The position numbers were made by a program, and so were the translations under genes. This document shows, one piece after another, positions 1 to 11,055 of a stretch of DNA of 64,000 bases. Each line of letters starts with the position of its first letter. The stretch's first letter is position 1. The notes below the pieces were generated by a model. It was given only the letters and a program-made list of their open reading frames with translations. It made no database searches and was not told where the DNA came from. This DNA comes from Fusarium oxysporum f. sp. lycopersici 4287 (lineage: Eukaryota > Ascomycota > Sordariomycetes > Hypocreales > Nectriaceae): positions 2,683,943 to 2,747,942 of the forward strand of contig NC_030988.1 in assembly GCF_000149955.1 (NCBI RefSeq). The letters are read 5' to 3'.

Positions 1-172
1 ACCGCGAAAATATTAAAATCTACTTTATTCTAAAACGAAATTCGAAAATCATTTCACGGGTTTTATTTTTGGTGAATTTTCAACATATGGTTGAAAAATA
101 GCATTCTGTATGGGGGAATTTTCTTTTTGCTGTACGGTAGGTGGGTACGTACGGCAGGTGGGTACTGCATGG
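1..172. mobile_element. Right end of a pogo-family transposon
   Basis: The last 70 or so bases match the terminal repeat of the complete copy at 25235-27428: a GTATGGGG tract, an A/T-rich stretch, two direct copies of a GGTAGGTGGGTA-like motif, then CTGCATGG followed by TA at 173-174. TA is the target of Tc1/mariner/pogo elements. The rest of the element lies outside the window. Sequence inward of the terminal repeat does not visibly match the complete copy, so this is a related rather than identical element. Confidence 0.7.
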
Positions 173-674
173 TACACCCGACTGCTCTATGATGACTTAT
201 CAAGGAGAGAAACCAGCGTGCTATCACAGCTTAGGACAGACATGGCCAGACTGAACGGGTACCTCTTCCGGATCAGGCAGAGTAGCAGCGTCACAGCAAT
301 GCGTATGCGGGCAAGCGATAGAGACAGTAGAGCACTTTCTCTTTCGATGCACGAAATGGACAGCGCATAGGACTGAAATGTTGCAGTGCACGGAGACATT
401 GAGAGGAAACCTCTCGTTCTACCTAGGAGGAAAATCACCATCAGATGACGCAAAGTGGACGCCAAACATGCAGGCAGTCCATGCAACTATACGCTTTGCA
501 ATGGCCACAGGCCGACTCGACACACAATACTGAAACCAGATTGCAAGAATCACACCTACTTACTCTTACTAACCTACTTACACTAAACACCAAACACCCC
601 GTCTTATAAAAGCGGACGTTGCTTCAGCCGCCGTAGATAGGACGTTGAAAACTTGAAGAATAGCCTTCAAGCTA
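173..674. other. Spacer without recognisable gene
   Basis: Short open frames exist on both strands (for example 187-486 on the minus strand), but they have no recognisable domain and begin at non-ATG codons or overlap each other. I see no gene here. Confidence 0.4.
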
Positions 675-2531
675 ACGTATCTGACCACCACTCCGCCCAC
701 ACCTCCACACCGCCCCACCTGCGATAGCTTCATTTCCGTTCTAACGCATTATGTAGATTAATTCTCAAATTATGAAAATAGCTTCAATTCAATTAAGATT
801 TTGGGTATTGACTAAAAACCTCTTGTTCAACCGACTGCTTTTTTCTCCGCTTCGGCAGACGATTTTCCGCCGCGGCTTCGTCATTTAACTTCCAAGTGTT
901 CATCTCGGACCGGTCCTTCGCTATAACAAGATTATCAGCATGAGGAAAAGCCTTGTTCGGGTCCCAATTGACCTTGCAACGGCCTAACGGCTTAATACTA
1001 GTTATTTGAGCTTTCTATATGGCGATTTTTTGCTCCTGGAAGACTATAGACGCACCTCTTTAGTCCAGTGACTTTCCTGCCTTCCGTAGGATCATTCTGA
1101 CGTCCCTTCTAGCATTCCCTGATAACCAATCGACCCGTTAGAGTAGTCTTTCTATATCGCGGCTTGACGAGGGCGTATTAAAGATATCGCGATCGACTTT
1201 AACCGTGATTGGTGGTGTTGTGGGAGGCTGAAAAGTCGGTCTGCGATGCTCTTTGGGCTATAACCTCTTTATAGCTTGATCAATATCGACTGGGTATATC
1301 CCTGATGCTTGAAACGCCTGTCGGATGTTCTCTGGTCTGAAGGCTTTCTTAGAAGCTATTTTATATGCCTATACGAAGATGTGTTTCTGTCTATTTGATG
1401 TCGCTTCGTAGGTCTCCATTCCAGCTGTCTCTTCTCGATAGTATCTTTTTAACGGGGAAAAAAGACCAAGGTCCAGCGGTTGAGTGATATGTGACGAGTG
1501 CGACGGCAGCTAATTAAGCCATACCTTGTTTATCATTGCCTTCTTTATGAAGACGGGACTTATATGAGTCTTATGTTGATTGGGGACTAATAGTCGCCAG
1601 GAAGATGGGTCTTTGGATGAGTCTTGGGCAGATAAATGTCGTAGAACTACCGTAGTAATATTTCTGTATTAGACCAGCCTTTCTTGCTGCAAGTGAACTT
1701 CCAATCCGGTATATCCCTTGGAAAATACTATCCCTATAGCGATAATCCTATAAATATTACCGTTGGGGTCAGTCGGCGACCATCAGCAGATATTGTCTCT
1801 AATATCGAGATCCAAGCGGAAGCGTCTGACTGTATCTTCTCTGACGAGCTCGTCAGGACCGTTCCAGCTACTATGCCGGCTATAGTTTCCCCTTCTTGGA
1901 CTCCAGTCTCGTCGAGGTTGTGCATACGGGCTGTACCAATTGATAAGTCAATAACAAGACGCCTGAGTCCCTCATAATACTCCCTCGGTCCCTCTTCTGT
2001 AACAGACTTCTTCCTTGCGACCGAAATAAGTCGTGATGGCTTCAACATAACGCTGTTATGCCGTTTGAAGAATCGGTTTACCCAATTTTTCCCTAGATGA
2101 CTTCCACAGCCGTTCAATTCAGCAAGATGCTGGGCATATTCATGGATCTTCTTCTTTAATAACGGCTGGGAATACTTTTCTCGTATTAATATAAGGTCGA
2201 TGAGTTCCTGTTCCTGTTGCGGCGTCAGCGAGAGGTATTTTTGGTGTTGTAAACGCGTCGGTTGCGCGCCACCGATCCGATCCCTTAAAGTCGACCTCGG
2301 CACGGTCTCCCACTTAGCTGCACCGCGAACGCCCCTTGTAGAGGCCTCAGAAATTGCTCTGGAAATTCTCAATTCACGATCCATGATAAATGAAGCTATT
2401 CTGATAATTTGGCTTTTTTTGATGAATAATTGGCAAAATAAAGTGCACGCATCATCAATAGCTGTTGTGGTGTTGAGACTATCACCAAATGGGCGGTGTG
2501 GGGGGGTGGGCGGAGTGGTGGTAAGATACGT
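675..2531 (-). mobile_element. Decayed pogo-like DNA transposon (1.86 kb)
   Basis: Terminal inverted repeats begin ACGTATCTKACCACCACTCC and continue with a C-rich CCCAC tract at 675-720 and, inverted, at 2487-2531. Both ends are flanked by TA (673-674 and 2532-2533), the target duplication of Tc1/mariner/pogo elements. Length and layout suit a Fot-like element. The single gene inside, on the minus strand, is broken. Confidence 0.85.
793..2384 (-). pseudogene. Pogo-type transposase remnant (HTH-psq, CENP-B HTH, DDE)
   Basis: The first part (2384 down to 1734) is open and starts MDRELRISRAI. It holds a psq-type helix-turn-helix, a CENP-B-like HTH (GKNWVNRFFKRH) and the first catalytic Asp in NLDETG. 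After IGLSL the frame breaks. Downstream, recognisable transposase sequence continues through several in-frame TAG codons, including ITQPLDLGLF (third catalytic Asp) and a GIYPVD motif. The region expected to hold the second Asp reads NQHKTHIS, so that residue appears lost. TAG stops where CAG or TGG is expected would suit C-to-T repeat-induced mutation, but this was not measured. Non-functional remnant of the 675-2531 element. Confidence 0.8.
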
Positions 2532-2533
2532 TA

Positions 2534-3959
2534 ATAGTAACAGCATAGGAGAAGCTACTATATATGTGCTAGGCTTCAGAAAGGCCGCTAATATTTTAAC
2601 ACTTACGTATTTATCAATTTAATTCTTGTTGCTTTTTCGTCAGGCCTATAATAGGTGGCACGCGTGCTACTGGCCGACAGCATGATGATTTCTGATGATA
2701 ACCAATGAGATTTGCGCGACAGCTTTGTCAGTCAAGGTTGGAAAATGAGCATCTGGGAATCCTGACTTCACAACCGGAGAGTAACACACACTATCCTATG
2801 GATCATTACTGCATAATGACGTAGTGAAGCTGCCATTGCATCACTATTTGACACCGCATCGTCACGTTAGCATGATTTCCATGATTTATCATCAGCTGCT
2901 CGATGCCTTCTGCTCTGGTGTGGAGATTTGATGTGGAAGTTATCTGCGCCGTCTATTTGAAGCGACCAGGACCATTCAATTTGCCCTATCAAAGACTCAC
3001 CTATATCAGTGATCAACCACTCTCCGGCAATCACACAGGCACACCTCCAGAGAAGTTGGCAGCTTCTAAAATAAGTCCACAAGTTCTGATCGTCGGCGAC
3101 CACGGAAGATTGCTCAGATCCTTGCGCAGAAACTACTCAAGAAGTCGTGGACCGTCACTACCTCATTCGGAGACAGGACCAGGTCTCCCAGAGCAACAGC
3201 CTGGCCAATGCTAACCAGGGAAATTTGAACTTGCTGGTCCGTAATTGGGAACGTGTCGACGATACTTCCCAAACAAGATTGATCCTCGATGAAGTCAAAC
3301 CACATACCGTTGTTTGGTGAGCTGGGGCTGATGGGGAGGCAAGGTCTAACCGAGTAAGAAATGTACCAACTTAATCGAAACTGACGACTAATAGATTTCG
3401 CCAGACGTTTGCCATCGATGGTGATGTTGCTATTAACTTTATTGATGCTACAGTCCAACGCCGCTTGTTAAAAAATTACTTCTTCGTATATTAACTGTCG
3501 TCGAGAATGACCTAGTTGGTGGGATGAGGACGCCTGAGTATACGCGCAAGAGATAAAGAGAAGCGGTCTCTTGAGCTACTGTCAAGCGTAATTAGCAGCA
3601 GATGAAATACTTCTCCAGGAAGCATCTAGCCGAGCTGACTTCTCGGGGATAAGCCTTCACCTAGGCATACTGTCAGACGAACCCGCAGGGTTGATCGAGC
3701 TTGGAAAAAATAAAACGTCGAGGGCCAATGTTAGCCAGGCATCTGTAGTTCAAGTTATTGTGTTGCTGTTTGAGCATGGAACGGTGCAGACAGCCTGGCT
3801 GGATATGCTTGATGGCGCTGAAGATATTGAAACTGCTGTTGAACGTATAGCCAATGACGGAGAGAACGCGTCTGAGGAAGGAAAATGGTCGCAGACCTAG
3901 ATGGCTGCAACTTGATTCTTGGGTATATGGATGGCACTCCGAGTTTGACACCTTACCAA
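2534..3959. other. Spacer with unrecognised open frames
   Basis: Minus-strand frames at 2867-3103 and 3114-3458 and overlapping frames near 3673-3951 have no domain I recognise and no splice pattern I could join. They may be debris of older genes or transposons. Confidence 0.35.
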
Positions 3960-3961
3960 TA

Positions 3962-6939
3962 CTTGGGTAGGGCCTAGAGATCGCCCCCCCGTGCTTTCGT
4001 TACTACCTTCGGTATCCGTGCCTCAAGCACGGGGGGTGCACTGACAGGGAAAAGGGGCTGCTGACAGGGAAAAAATTTAGGTACCTCAATTTGGCTGCAA
4101 AACCCGCCAAATTTTTGTAGCTTCTTTATATGCATGTCCCCGTTTCCTACACCTATGATGCCTACAATTATTTATCTACCGCAACACCACCACAGCCTCT
4201 ATTAATATCACCACCTCAACAACAAATATTAAATCAATTACAACTATCGCAATAGTACTTCAATTAATAAAAAAAATATGACATCTGAAAGCCCAGAGCT
4301 TGCTCCATCAGCACAACAAATATATATCAATCCTGAGACTGGTTTACCACGAATTTCCCGCTTCACGGACTATAATATTGAAGAACGCACTATCGCAGCA
4401 AAGGCATTATATCTAGAGGGCGTTTATCCCTCTATGAGAGCCGCTGCACAAGCATGGAAAGTCAACTATAAGAGACTTCGCAGTAGGATCAACGGCCATC
4501 ATCCTGTGAGAGATAACGGCGGCAACAGGACGTTATTCAGCAAGGAAGAAGAGAAAGCTATACTCGCTTGGTGTTGGAGGAGAGTAACACAGGGGCATCA
4601 CATACAACAACGCACACTTCGTCAGTATGCGAATTCCCTGCTTAAGGCTACACATCGTGAGCCTCATGCCTCAAGGTTCTGGGCTCGCCGCTTCCTCAGG
4701 CGGTATCGTGAAGTCTTTCATAGGAGAAAGAGCCGTACTCTCGCTGCAAATCGCAAAGCTATGGCAGACCGAGCCAATGTCGAAGAGTGGTTTGCAAAAT
4801 GGACAGAATTTGTCAAGGGAAACGACATCAACTTCGATAATGTCTGGAATTTCGACGAGACCGGCTTTATAATAGGATATCTAATGAACGGTATTATGAT
4901 ATGGACTTTCCTCGATATCGACTCCCCTCTGTTAACAGATGCACATACGACTATTAGTATGACTATCGTGGAGTCAATATCTGCAACAGGAGGAATCATA
5001 GCCCCGTTTGTCATCATGCCCGGCGTACAGATTCCCTCCCGTTGGGTGGATAATGACCTAGACGAGCAGGCTACGATAGTCACAACACCAAAAGGCTATA
5101 TCGACGATATCACGGCACAGGACTTCTTTGACCACTTTGAGAGACTTACCCGGCCTCAAAATACATCAGATCTTCGAGTTATTCTTTATGATGGATGTGA
5201 AAGTCATTTCACCAAAGAGCTTTATCAGAAAGCTCTAGATGCAAATATTATCTTATATCCCTTCCCTCCTCATCTGACACATATACTTCAGCCATTAGAT
5301 GTTGGATTATTCAGTACATATAAGCATTGGCATCAGGAAGCCTTACTTAGGGAAATCGCTGACGGTGCTACGGACTTCAATAAAGCTGACTTTATGTTTC
5401 ATTTACAGGAGATTCGCCGCAAAGCTACTAAGAAAAGTACTATCATCTCATCGTGGGCAAAATCCGGCATCTATCCTGTTGATCCCTCCGTTGTTATCAA
5501 CAAAATGGTCAACCCTCTTTCATCCCTATCTTTGGAGGTTGCTGAACGTGATCTTCCCGGCTATATCACACCTGGGTTATCTTCCAACCACAGCAGTGAC
5601 TTTCGCGATGATTCAAATGAAGAAGAAGCTGGCGAATCATCACGAGATATACATCAAAATACTCATCGCAACGAGGGGATTCCAATGATGCCCTCCACGC
5701 CTCCAACGGTTATCTGGAACAATATCAATACACCTCAGCTTAATCTACGGCAAATCAAGCAATACGAAGATTATGTGGCCCTTCGTATTGAATGTTCAAT
5801 ATCCTCAGGCGTGCCTCTGACCCCAAGTGTGTTACATGTTAACGAAAAAGTGCGAAAAGCACACACAACCCTTGCCTTGAACGGTATCACAGCTACTCAG
5901 GAGATGCGCCGTTTGAAGGAGAAGAGCCTACGGCGTTCAGAACGGGACGAAGGAACTATTATCATAGCAAATTACGGGCCAATTACAGTTTATGATGCCA
6001 GACTCCGTGTCGCAAAGGATCAACATAATAGACGGGCAAATCAGGATGCAGAGCTTCGTCGTTATTATGCCAAGGAGGTCAGAGACGAGGCTGTATACCT
6101 ACGGCGGTGGCTTTTCTCTGTAAGGAAGCTACTACGGTCATCTTTGAAGGAATATCATCCTATTGAACAACATAGGAGTCAACCTTCATACTCACAGGAA
6201 GTGAGGCCATTCACAGTCAGTGAATTCTTCATCAAAACTCAATCCGAGCTTTGTATCAAGTCTACAGAGCTTCTAGCTACAAGATATTGTGCTCACCGTG
6301 AGATGCACGGAAAGATGAAAGAATCCAAGCTATTGGCCAAGCAAGCAAGAGATGCACAGCAAGAACATATACCTAAGATCTTCCCTTTTTACTGGAATCC
6401 TCCATTCCTTCTTCCTTTTGACTATAATATTAATATAGTCAAAGATGCAGTCGATTTGATAGCTTCACCTTCGAGAAAACAGCGTGGAAAGCAGAAAGCG
6501 TTGTCTGTTGATGATGATGAATTGGAGATCGATGAAAGTGAAGATGATGAAGAGATTGAAGAAGAAGAAGAAGCAGAAGAAGAAGAAGAAGATGATGATG
6601 ATATATCAGTTAAAGATACTATTGAAGTTAGGTAGGATGTCTTAGTTGTTGCGAAAAAGAATGAATAACATACCTGATTTTGATGATATATTATGGTGTT
6701 GTGGTTGTGATGCATTTGTCCCGTAGATGCAGATGGAGGGGTTAGTCCGGTCTGAATTATGTTACTAACCGAGGGAAGTCGGTACCTTCATTTGGCGGCT
6801 TTTGCAGCCAAATTGAGGTACCCTAATTTTCCCTGTCAGCAGACCCTTTTCCCAGTCAATGAACCCCCCGTGCTTGGGCACGGAGCTTGCGGAGTGATAC
6901 CACAAGCTAAGGTGGGCCGGTCTCTAGGCCCTACCCAAG
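3962..6939 (+). mobile_element. Pogo/Fot-type transposon with intact transposase (2.98 kb)
   Basis: Imperfect terminal inverted repeats of about 150 bp run inward from both ends, starting CTTGGGTAGGGCCTAGAGA and including AAGCACGGGGGGT, two GACAGGGAAAA-type motifs and GGTACCTCAATTTGGCTGC. TA dinucleotides flank both ends (3960-3961, 6940-6941). The left end also contains a local palindrome built on CCCCCCGTGCTT and its complement. It encloses one long intact ORF, making it a candidate autonomous copy. Confidence 0.9.
4278..6635 (+). CDS. Pogo-type DDE transposase, 785 aa, intact
   Basis: Cut-and-paste transposase, expected to act in the nucleus on the terminal repeats at 3962 and 6939. A psq-like helix-turn-helix lies near residues 35-75 and a CENP-B-type HTH near 85-150 (ASRFWARRFLRRYR). 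The catalytic triad is D193 (WNFDETG), D305 (ILYDGCESHF) and D341 (LQPLDVGLF), giving 35 residues between the last two. The tail is long, with a basic/coiled segment and an acidic D/E run at about 745-778. The start was chosen because an A-rich leader precedes the first ATG after the left repeat and nothing upstream is open. No stop or frameshift interrupts it, unlike the other pogo copies here. Confidence 0.9.
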   Translation: MTSESPELAPSAQQIYINPETGLPRISRFTDYNIEERTIAAKALYLEGVYPSMRAAAQAWKVNYKRLRSRINGHHPVRDNGGNRTLFSKEEEKAILAWCWRRVTQGHHIQQRTLRQYANSLLKATHREPHASRFWARRFLRRYREVFHRRKSRTLAANRKAMADRANVEEWFAKWTEFVKGNDINFDNVWNFDETGFIIGYLMNGIMIWTFLDIDSPLLTDAHTTISMTIVESISATGGIIAPFVIMPGVQIPSRWVDNDLDEQATIVTTPKGYIDDITAQDFFDHFERLTRPQNTSDLRVILYDGCESHFTKELYQKALDANIILYPFPPHLTHILQPLDVGLFSTYKHWHQEALLREIADGATDFNKADFMFHLQEIRRKATKKSTIISSWAKSGIYPVDPSVVINKMVNPLSSLSLEVAERDLPGYITPGLSSNHSSDFRDDSNEEEAGESSRDIHQNTHRNEGIPMMPSTPPTVIWNNINTPQLNLRQIKQYEDYVALRIECSISSGVPLTPSVLHVNEKVRKAHTTLALNGITATQEMRRLKEKSLRRSERDEGTIIIANYGPITVYDARLRVAKDQHNRRANQDAELRRYYAKEVRDEAVYLRRWLFSVRKLLRSSLKEYHPIEQHRSQPSYSQEVRPFTVSEFFIKTQSELCIKSTELLATRYCAHREMHGKMKESKLLAKQARDAQQEHIPKIFPFYWNPPFLLPFDYNINIVKDAVDLIASPSRKQRGKQKALSVDDDELEIDESEDDEEIEEEEEAEEEEEDDDDISVKDTIEVR

Positions 6940-6941
6940 TA

Positions 6942-8231
6942 CTGCAGTAGCGAGAAAGCGGGGATCAAATCCACTTGTCAATATGTCGCTGTTGCTGAAT
7001 GTCTCATTACGACACTATGATGGTGTCGCTAAAAATGGCTTAGTCCTTGATGAGCTTCCTGGGGATTAGCGTCCTCCCTTATGCCTGTAAGCTTACCATT
7101 TGCCATACCTAGGTTCTCTATCTATATGAAGGAGGGTGGGGCTCTATTAGGAAGAAGTTGCTCCAGGCCAACGTATCCTATATATCTAGCTATCACATGG
7201 TTTGAATGTATTATCTGGTGAGTTTAGCATCTGCCTAACGCAACCAGTCGGCTTCTACTGTGTCCATAAAGGCATTCAATGCGGAGTAAACAATCCCTGT
7301 AACGGCGCTGATGCGGTTCTGCGTCACTTCGTATGGAAGTATTTATCACGCCTAAACGCAAAGTCAAAAGCGCCATATCACTCGCTCGAGAGAAGCCTCA
7401 TCATTAGTGCATTTTATCTCCACTGCTTCCAACATTACGCGCCCCGTTGCAATTGACACTCTAATAGTTCTGTAAGGGATCTCACGCTTTGCTTCGGCTA
7501 TCCCGTCTAAGCTTGACCGCTAGAAGCCAATTTACTCAGAGCGCCCTTTACCATCTCTTAACTGACCAACTTACTAACGTCCCTGCAGCGTTCTGAAGTG
7601 TAAAAGCACGTCACAGATCTGGCGCTTCAAGGCCTTATTGGGTCAGAACAAATGCTCACTTTGAAACTGAGCCAGTTAATTCAACTTCTGTCTGATGTTG
7701 TAGTCTACTGATGATACTCTGCATTAAGCTTCGCAAATGCGGATCCGAACGAATTTGTGGGGAGCACATATCCGCTGCTATCCGCCAGGTCTGCTACGAA
7801 GCTTTTTAGACTACCAAGGTTAGGTCCACATGCTGCGCGCAACATCTAAAGTTAATTATGCCACTCCTAGCATTGGGCTGAATATCAAGCCTTCATCCAG
7901 CATCAACTCTGCGTCAACACCGATGGGATGGTTTCATCATGTGGAAGCACACGTCGTAACGATGACATTGTTCTCAAGGTAACATACTTGGGCTCTGACT
8001 TCACCACAAGCAAAGTTTACCTTGTTGACCGGAAATGTATGCTACGATTTGAAAGAAGTTTCCCCGCAAATGGTATCTGCAGTCGATGATGCGAGAGCGT
8101 TACGGAACTTGACGACGGCGGTAGAAGTGTGTAGGTTTAGGTTAATGTTGACGCAGTCGCGAATCATCCCCAGAAATACGAGAACGGCCAAAAAACCCAA
8201 GCAATATTGCAAGTCGCATGGGGATGAAAGG
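6942..8231. other. Spacer upstream of the calpain-like gene
   Basis: No open frame with a recognisable domain on either strand; probably intergenic and promoter DNA. Confidence 0.4.
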
Positions 8232-8238
8232 TATAAAA
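8232..8238 (+). promoter_or_regulatory. Putative TATA box
   Basis: TATAAAA, 128 bp upstream of the ATG at 8366, in an otherwise non-coding leader. Placement fits a fungal core promoter; no transcript supports it. Confidence 0.4.
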
Positions 8239-8365
8239 CCCTTTGCAATGACACTTCTTGACATCTTGTTCACGACAGACAGTAACGTGTTCTTTGCCTG
8301 GCCACTTGCTAAATTTCTTCAATACTCTTAATTATCTTATATTACTCTGTCTATCGTCAAACAAC

Positions 8366-9943
8366 ATGGGTGACATCCGATCTTTTGTCCCGGACTCCGC
8401 ATCCCAGAACTCCAATGTTCTTTCTATCGACCCATACGCCTTAGTCGAAGCCCTTCTTGGCCAGAAGGTTAACAAGCCAGCATCTGTTGGCTCCGACAGC
8501 CTTCAGTCGGGCTACGATGACCTTGATATGAAGATTGAGGCTGGACTCCTCAGGGAGGGGGACATACGCCCCGATTCGCCGCCTAAGGATGTCAGCGTCG
8601 GTGCTGCTAACCCGTACTCACTCGTGGAAGCCCTCCTCGGCCGAAATATTGACAAGTTTTCGATAAACTCGGCAAAGATCATATCCAACGTCCTGCAGAC
8701 GGATTACGATGAACTCTTCGACATGAAGCATTGCTCAGTGCTATTCGCCGGGCTAAAACTCAACGAGAAGGAGAGGAAGGCAGAGAAGTTGTCTGAGAAA
8801 GACATGAAAATCTTAAATGAGCGGGACCTCATGACTCCTGACCTATCAGGGGTTCAGCAGTTAGACGACCTTGAGAAGATCGGGCTGAAGGATCTGGGTA
8901 AGACGCGGGTTAAGGTGGCTCGCATGCAGAATGGCAAGATGCACTTGATGCTCCACGCTGACTCCTTAGGGAAGACGGTTTCCAACCGTGAGGTGACAAT
9001 GTCCATTAACGAGCTAGTCAGTCCATTCAGGATGCAAAAGGGTCACTGGATACCACCTAATAGCTCGTGGCGCGATATGTACGACTATTTCTTCCAGAGC
9101 GTCAACAAGCGTCTCATTGGCGATCTTACCATGTTTGAGATTGGCGAGAAAAGAGAGACCATGCGCTACTTTGATGATCCCACGCAGGGTTGTGCCAGTA
9201 ACAGCTGGCTGATTGCTGCCTTGTTTTCGGTCTTCTGGTCCGATCCTATTATCATTAACCGCGCTACTCGAGTCCACTACGACAAGAATGAGAAGAAACG
9301 CCTCGCCATCAAGTTTCACGACAAGGGCGGCGACAATAACAGCAAAACTGAGACTGTTGAGGTCAATTACGAAATCCCCATCAACAACTCGAACAATGGG
9401 CCCCTGTACTGCCGCTCCAGCGACGGAGCTGACATTTGGCCATCGTTGTATGAGAAGGCATTCGCCAAATGGATCACTGGTAGCTCATCAGAGCAGCCCG
9501 ACATCACCCAGACACATTGCGGCGACCCTGTGAAGGCCATGGCACAGATCAATGACCGGGAACCCCACTACTACAGGACCGAAAACCATTCAGCCAACGA
9601 CATGTTGGGGTTGGTCCGCTCCAATTGCGTCAACTTCAAGACCATTAACCCTATGACTGCCTGGACCTACGCCACTGGCCATATGTACAGAGGCAGTAAC
9701 GTCGTTGCTAACCATGCCTATTCTATCCTCGGCTACACTATCCTTGGTGACAAGCAATACCTTGTTCTCCGCAACCCATGGGGTGTTAGCGAGCCGATCG
9801 GATTGAACAGCTACCCAGGGCTTCTTGAGCGCCTCGAGCCCAACTTGTGGCACCCAGCTTCCCTTCTTGACCACGGAGGCCTGTTCGCTATGGAGACAGA
9901 GGCTTTTAAACATTGCTTCGCCTACGTGGGTGTTGCGAAATAA
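8366..9943 (+). CDS. Calpain-like (CysPc) protein with Ser at the catalytic Cys position
   Basis: A 525-residue single-exon protein. The C-terminal half is a calpain protease core. The usual QGxxGDCW active-site motif reads QGCASNSWLIAAL, so the nucleophile position is Ser280. The His (VVANHAYSILGY, H450) and Asn (VLRNPWG, N470) of the triad and the ADIWPSLYEKAFAKW calpain motif are kept. This predicts a catalytically dead or altered enzyme, perhaps a regulator or scaffold. The N-terminus has two copies of a PYxLVEALLG motif (residues 23-32 and 83-92). Start 8366 has a good context (CAACATGG); the frame is also open upstream but has no better ATG. A Cys sits four residues before Ser280 and could confuse automatic active-site calls. 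Confidence 0.85.
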   Translation: MGDIRSFVPDSASQNSNVLSIDPYALVEALLGQKVNKPASVGSDSLQSGYDDLDMKIEAGLLREGDIRPDSPPKDVSVGAANPYSLVEALLGRNIDKFSINSAKIISNVLQTDYDELFDMKHCSVLFAGLKLNEKERKAEKLSEKDMKILNERDLMTPDLSGVQQLDDLEKIGLKDLGKTRVKVARMQNGKMHLMLHADSLGKTVSNREVTMSINELVSPFRMQKGHWIPPNSSWRDMYDYFFQSVNKRLIGDLTMFEIGEKRETMRYFDDPTQGCASNSWLIAALFSVFWSDPIIINRATRVHYDKNEKKRLAIKFHDKGGDNNSKTETVEVNYEIPINNSNNGPLYCRSSDGADIWPSLYEKAFAKWITGSSSEQPDITQTHCGDPVKAMAQINDREPHYYRTENHSANDMLGLVRSNCVNFKTINPMTAWTYATGHMYRGSNVVANHAYSILGYTILGDKQYLVLRNPWGVSEPIGLNSYPGLLERLEPNLWHPASLLDHGGLFAMETEAFKHCFAYVGVAK

Positions 9944-10898
9944 GTCGCAGAAGAGCAAATACCGCACATTTCAGATTGAATGACTGTACCGACTTTTTCT
10001 CATTTTAATCGCTATCCCTGTGGTATCACGTTGTCACTCCTCAGCCGGTACTCATTCCCGGAGACAGCCGTTGCAGAGTGGGGGAGAGAGATACGAGATA
10101 ACGGCAAGCAAAGTGAATCAGAACCGGAATTTGCAGTCGAGAACAATGAACATGTCTTTAATTACCAACGCGAGGAGTACTGTAACGGGGCAGATTTGAG
10201 GCAAGGGAAAAAGGGAAGGAGAAAAAAACCAAAAAAGTGGCAGCGGTGGTCAAGCAAGGCAAAGGGTGTTGCCCTAGCCGGTGGATAGATGGCGGGTGGT
10301 AAGGGTCAACAGTCTTGAATCGTGCTTGCACGCTACTCTTCAGCAAAACCTAGAGCCTTTAGCTAGGTGAATAGTTGGTCAATATGTCGACAGTTTGATT
10401 TGGAACATATGAGTTGAGAATATGTTGAGAAGCTATTGCCAAGGCCATCTTGTTTGAACAGAGAGTCACAAACCATGGCTGGATTGCTACAGATCATCCA
10501 AACCTCAATCACCAAACACGGCAAGAGGCAAGCAGTGAAGTAAATAGTGTGACCGTAAATAAGACAATATCATATTTGATATCGTATTGCATGTATGGCA
10601 TTCTTATACGGTACAGTGCAAGCAACATCGGGGACCGTGTAATACAATACAATACGATACAATACAATGTATTACGCCCGGCGGCCTGAAAATGTTAGAC
10701 TGGTAGACCTTGACGAGGACGTACGCTTCATCAAGATATAAAGAGTATGCAGGTGAGCTGTTAGAATTTAGCTTAAGTAAAGGAACTAGCCAGTAATGCG
10801 ACTATTATAAGTGCCATATAGAGATAAGTAGTTCCGGAATACCCTTGCATAAATCTAAGTCAGATGATAGCCCGTTAGACTAGTATCGCGAGGATAAG
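9944..10898. other. Spacer
   Basis: No recognisable gene. A small inverted repeat, GTAATACA...TGTATTAC, spans about 10640-10676 around a run of ATACA repeats. Confidence 0.35.
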
Positions 10899-11055
10899 TG
10901 TCGCAGGGTAGGCATTAGTAATCTAGCTATATGCTTTAAGTAACTCTGCGGGATGGAATACCCCGCACAAGAGATAACTTAAGAACAATCAATCAACACA
11001 TTTGCTGCTGCTCAACACAATTTACTTTAACCCTTTAAGCACGCTAAGTGCGACA
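10899..11055. repeat. Solo LTR-like repeat, copy 1
   Basis: Begins TGTCGCAGGG and ends GTGCGACA (TG...CA with inverted TGTCGCA ends). It is nearly the same sequence as 28104-28257, which has a 5-bp target duplication. This copy lacks an obvious duplication. Its outer flanks instead show an inverted GAGGATAAG/CTTATCCTC pair. Confidence 0.7.

Noticed and set aside
2200..2622. Plus-strand 140-codon frame
   Set aside because: It is the antisense shadow of the pogo transposase N-terminus.
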